Positions 62,773 through 64,000 of a stretch of 64,000 nucleotides of DNA are shown here, piece by piece. The translations under genes were made by a program, and so were the position numbers. The stretch's first letter is position 1. The number at the start of each line of letters is the position of its first letter. The notes under the pieces are model-generated. The model saw nothing but the letters and a program-made list of their open reading frames with translations, made no database searches and was not told the origin of the DNA. The DNA lies in assembly GCA_964394585.1 (NCBI GenBank), contig CAYMYI010000005.1, forward strand, positions 1 through 64,000, given 5' to 3'. Source of the stretch: CAYUJH01 sp964394585 (lineage in GTDB: Bacteria; Bacteroidota; Bacteroidia; Cytophagales; Flammeovirgaceae).

Positions 62773-64000
62773 TTAATAGAAATAGTTGGGATAAATGATG
62801 GTGAGGAAATAGTAAACCGCCATTCCAAGCCCTGCCAGAAAAGCCAAAATGCCTGTAAACGTGAAAAACTTAAACATAAATGAGTTTAGGAAATTACGAT
62901 TACTTCCTTCGCCCATGCGCTTTTGTAAAAATGTGTATAAGTTACTCACTTGCGATGCCATTTGGCGTGTAGCGGTTTCGGTTTCTTCTAACCGTTCTAG
63001 CATATTGTTCCAATTCTCTTCTGAAATGCCGGGAGTAGTAGCAGTAGATGCCGTTGGAGTTACATCGGTTACCACAAGTTCACCTTCGGTTTCTTCGTAT
63101 GGCGCCACAGAACGGTTTCTACCAATATTTTGAAGTTTTCCATCCACTTGGTCAATCTGAGTACCAATCTGGTTGGTAAGTGCCATTGTGCGTTCGGTAA
63201 CTGCTTCAAGCGATTGCGCCTGTCGCTCCATCAATGTGTTGTTGTTTTTCATGAAGTGACTAATGCTACTAAGGCTAGCCTCGAGCTCCTTCAAATTTTG
63301 GAACACATCGCGCAGATCTTCAAAGCGTTTAAGGGTATCGCCCAATGCTACGTTTAAGTCTTTTTGGTAATTGATGAACTCTTCGTGGAAAGAGTTTAAG
63401 TTGTAGCGCAACGATTTAAAATCGGTTGGTACCGTTTTATGCGAGGGCGGTAATAAATTTAAGCGTATGAAGCTGAAGTAGTTATATTGCTCCTCGTCGC
63501 GCTTTTGCCTAGCTCTTTTAAAAATCCCATTACTCCGAATAGTTAAATACAAACCAAAGGCACTGGCAATCATCCCGATGAGTACCCCGCCAATGAACGA
63601 TTGTATTGCCTGATCGCTCACACCAACAAATGCGATTTTGACTAACCCAATAATAACTCCTGAAAAAGTGCCCAATAAACCGATATATAACGGAAGTACG
63701 AGCACCGACTCTATGCCATCTTCCCACGATTTAATTTTGCGTTCTGCAATTTGCTCCAGAGCTGGGAAGCTAATCCCCCCTTTATTTCTCAAAATATAAT
63801 CGTTGGTGGCATCTACAATTTGGCTGAACACTTCGGAGTGTCTTCCATCTTTTTTGATAGTACCCACCTTTCCTAATTCGTTCGTAGTAGGCGATTCTTC
63901 TTCATGGTTGCCCACTTTTTGGGGCTTCACACTTACCAACTCTATTTGTAGTTCTTGCGACTCTGGGTAGGCATTACGCAGCTTTCGGATTGAGCGTTTA
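62773..64000 (-). CDS. MotA/ExbB-type motor subunit, 5' end beyond the window
   Basis: The frame stays open from base 64000 on the minus strand, with good coding text (...RKLRNAYPESQELQIELVSV), so the true start lies outside and a TTG at 63939 is not the likely start. Two membrane helices (VLVLPLYIGLLGTFSGVIIGL and FIGGVLIGMIASAFGLYLTI) match the TM3-TM4 core of the MotA/TolQ/ExbB family, followed by a long helical coiled coil and a C-terminal membrane helix (FFTFTGILAFLAGLGMAVYYFL). The coiled-coil tail and final helix are unusual for flagellar MotA. It pairs with the MotB/OmpA-type gene. Its use could be a surface motor, or a ZorA-type defence motor. Confidence 0.7.
   Translation of the reverse strand, partial: KRSIRKLRNAYPESQELQIELVSVKPQKVGNHEEESPTTNELGKVGTIKKDGRHSEVFSQIVDATNDYILRNKGGISFPALEQIAERKIKSWEDGIESVLVLPLYIGLLGTFSGVIIGLVKIAFVGVSDQAIQSFIGGVLIGMIASAFGLYLTIRSNGIFKRARQKRDEEQYNYFSFIRLNLLPPSHKTVPTDFKSLRYNLNSFHEEFINYQKDLNVALGDTLKRFEDLRDVFQNLKELEASLSSISHFMKNNNTLMERQAQSLEAVTERTMALTNQIGTQIDQVDGKLQNIGRNRSVAPYEETEGELVVTDVTPTASTATTPGISEENWNNMLERLEETETATRQMASQVSNLYTFLQKRMGEGSNRNFLNSFMFKFFTFTGILAFLAGLGMAVYYFLTIIYPNYFY

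Noticed and set aside
61892..64000. A complete Zorya defence system at the right edge.
   Set aside because: Only the two motor-like genes are visible, no ZorC, ZorD or ZorE follows, and the other side is outside the window.

Overview
The window looks like chromosomal DNA of a free-living, gliding-type Bacteroidota, most likely order Cytophagales. The evidence is protein families: a secreted protein ending in a type B type-IX-secretion (CHU_C-like) domain, another ending in a type A sorting domain, a TonB-dependent receptor with a CarboxypepD_reg-like start paired with a DUF4249 lipoprotein, a Bacteroidota-style YidC, SprT-like and DUF6268-like proteins. Several promoters also read as the Bacteroidota -7 box TAnnTTTG, and Shine-Dalgarno sequences are largely absent. 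Base composition is moderate (about 40% GC by eye) and even, except for one AT-rich lipoprotein gene near 47 kb. I saw no rRNA, complete tRNA, IS element, integrase, phage gene or CRISPR array.

Layout. 0-8 kb: edge-truncated gene, ankyrin protein, DacB-type peptidase, M14 carboxypeptidase, amidohydrolase, small metallopeptidase, GNAT. 8-16 kb: polyprenyl diphosphate synthase, orphan sensor-like membrane protein, GT4, YbjQ, a large type-IX cargo, an acidic lipoprotein under two identical operator-like dyads, gcvT and an Lrp regulator. 16.4-23 kb: a tiny ORF with its own promoter and terminator, yidC, pyrG, TerB-like protein, thiL, GT61. 23-27 kb: a degenerate peptide-deformylase homologue followed by an overlapping LpxH-like phosphoesterase / MJ1255-type glycosyltransferase / GH1 glucosidase run. 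27-34 kb: biotin carboxylase, ruvC, glutaryl-CoA-type dehydrogenase, 2-oxoacid dehydrogenase E2, a type-IX cargo. 34-47 kb: rpsA, SprT, rnhA, outer-membrane proteins, glucosaminidase, YfcC carrier, VWA protein, TonB receptor with its lipoprotein partner. 48-53 kb: IorAB-type molybdenum hydroxylase and an Ntn-hydrolase fusion. 53-56 kb: a tight three-gene DUF4178 / small membrane protein / membrane aminopropyltransferase operon. 56-64 kb: NAT, lipase, NIF3, zinc-ribbon coiled-coil protein, UbiA prenyltransferase and a MotB/MotA-type pair running off the right edge.

Most genes are housekeeping or envelope functions in short transcription units closed by clear intrinsic terminators, several of them bidirectional between convergent genes. 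Four 10-N runs interrupt dacB, pyrG, thiL and the NIF3 gene. In pyrG and thiL the two flanks rejoin in frame if the Ns are removed and 1 or 3 shared bases are merged, so these frameshifts look like assembly artefacts and not real pseudogenes.

The items I consider most worth a second look are the deformylase pseudoenzyme at 23.3 kb, the free-standing tiny gene at 16.47 kb, the tandem operator at 14.6 kb, the DUF4178-SpeE operon at 53 kb and the MotA/MotB pair at the right edge.
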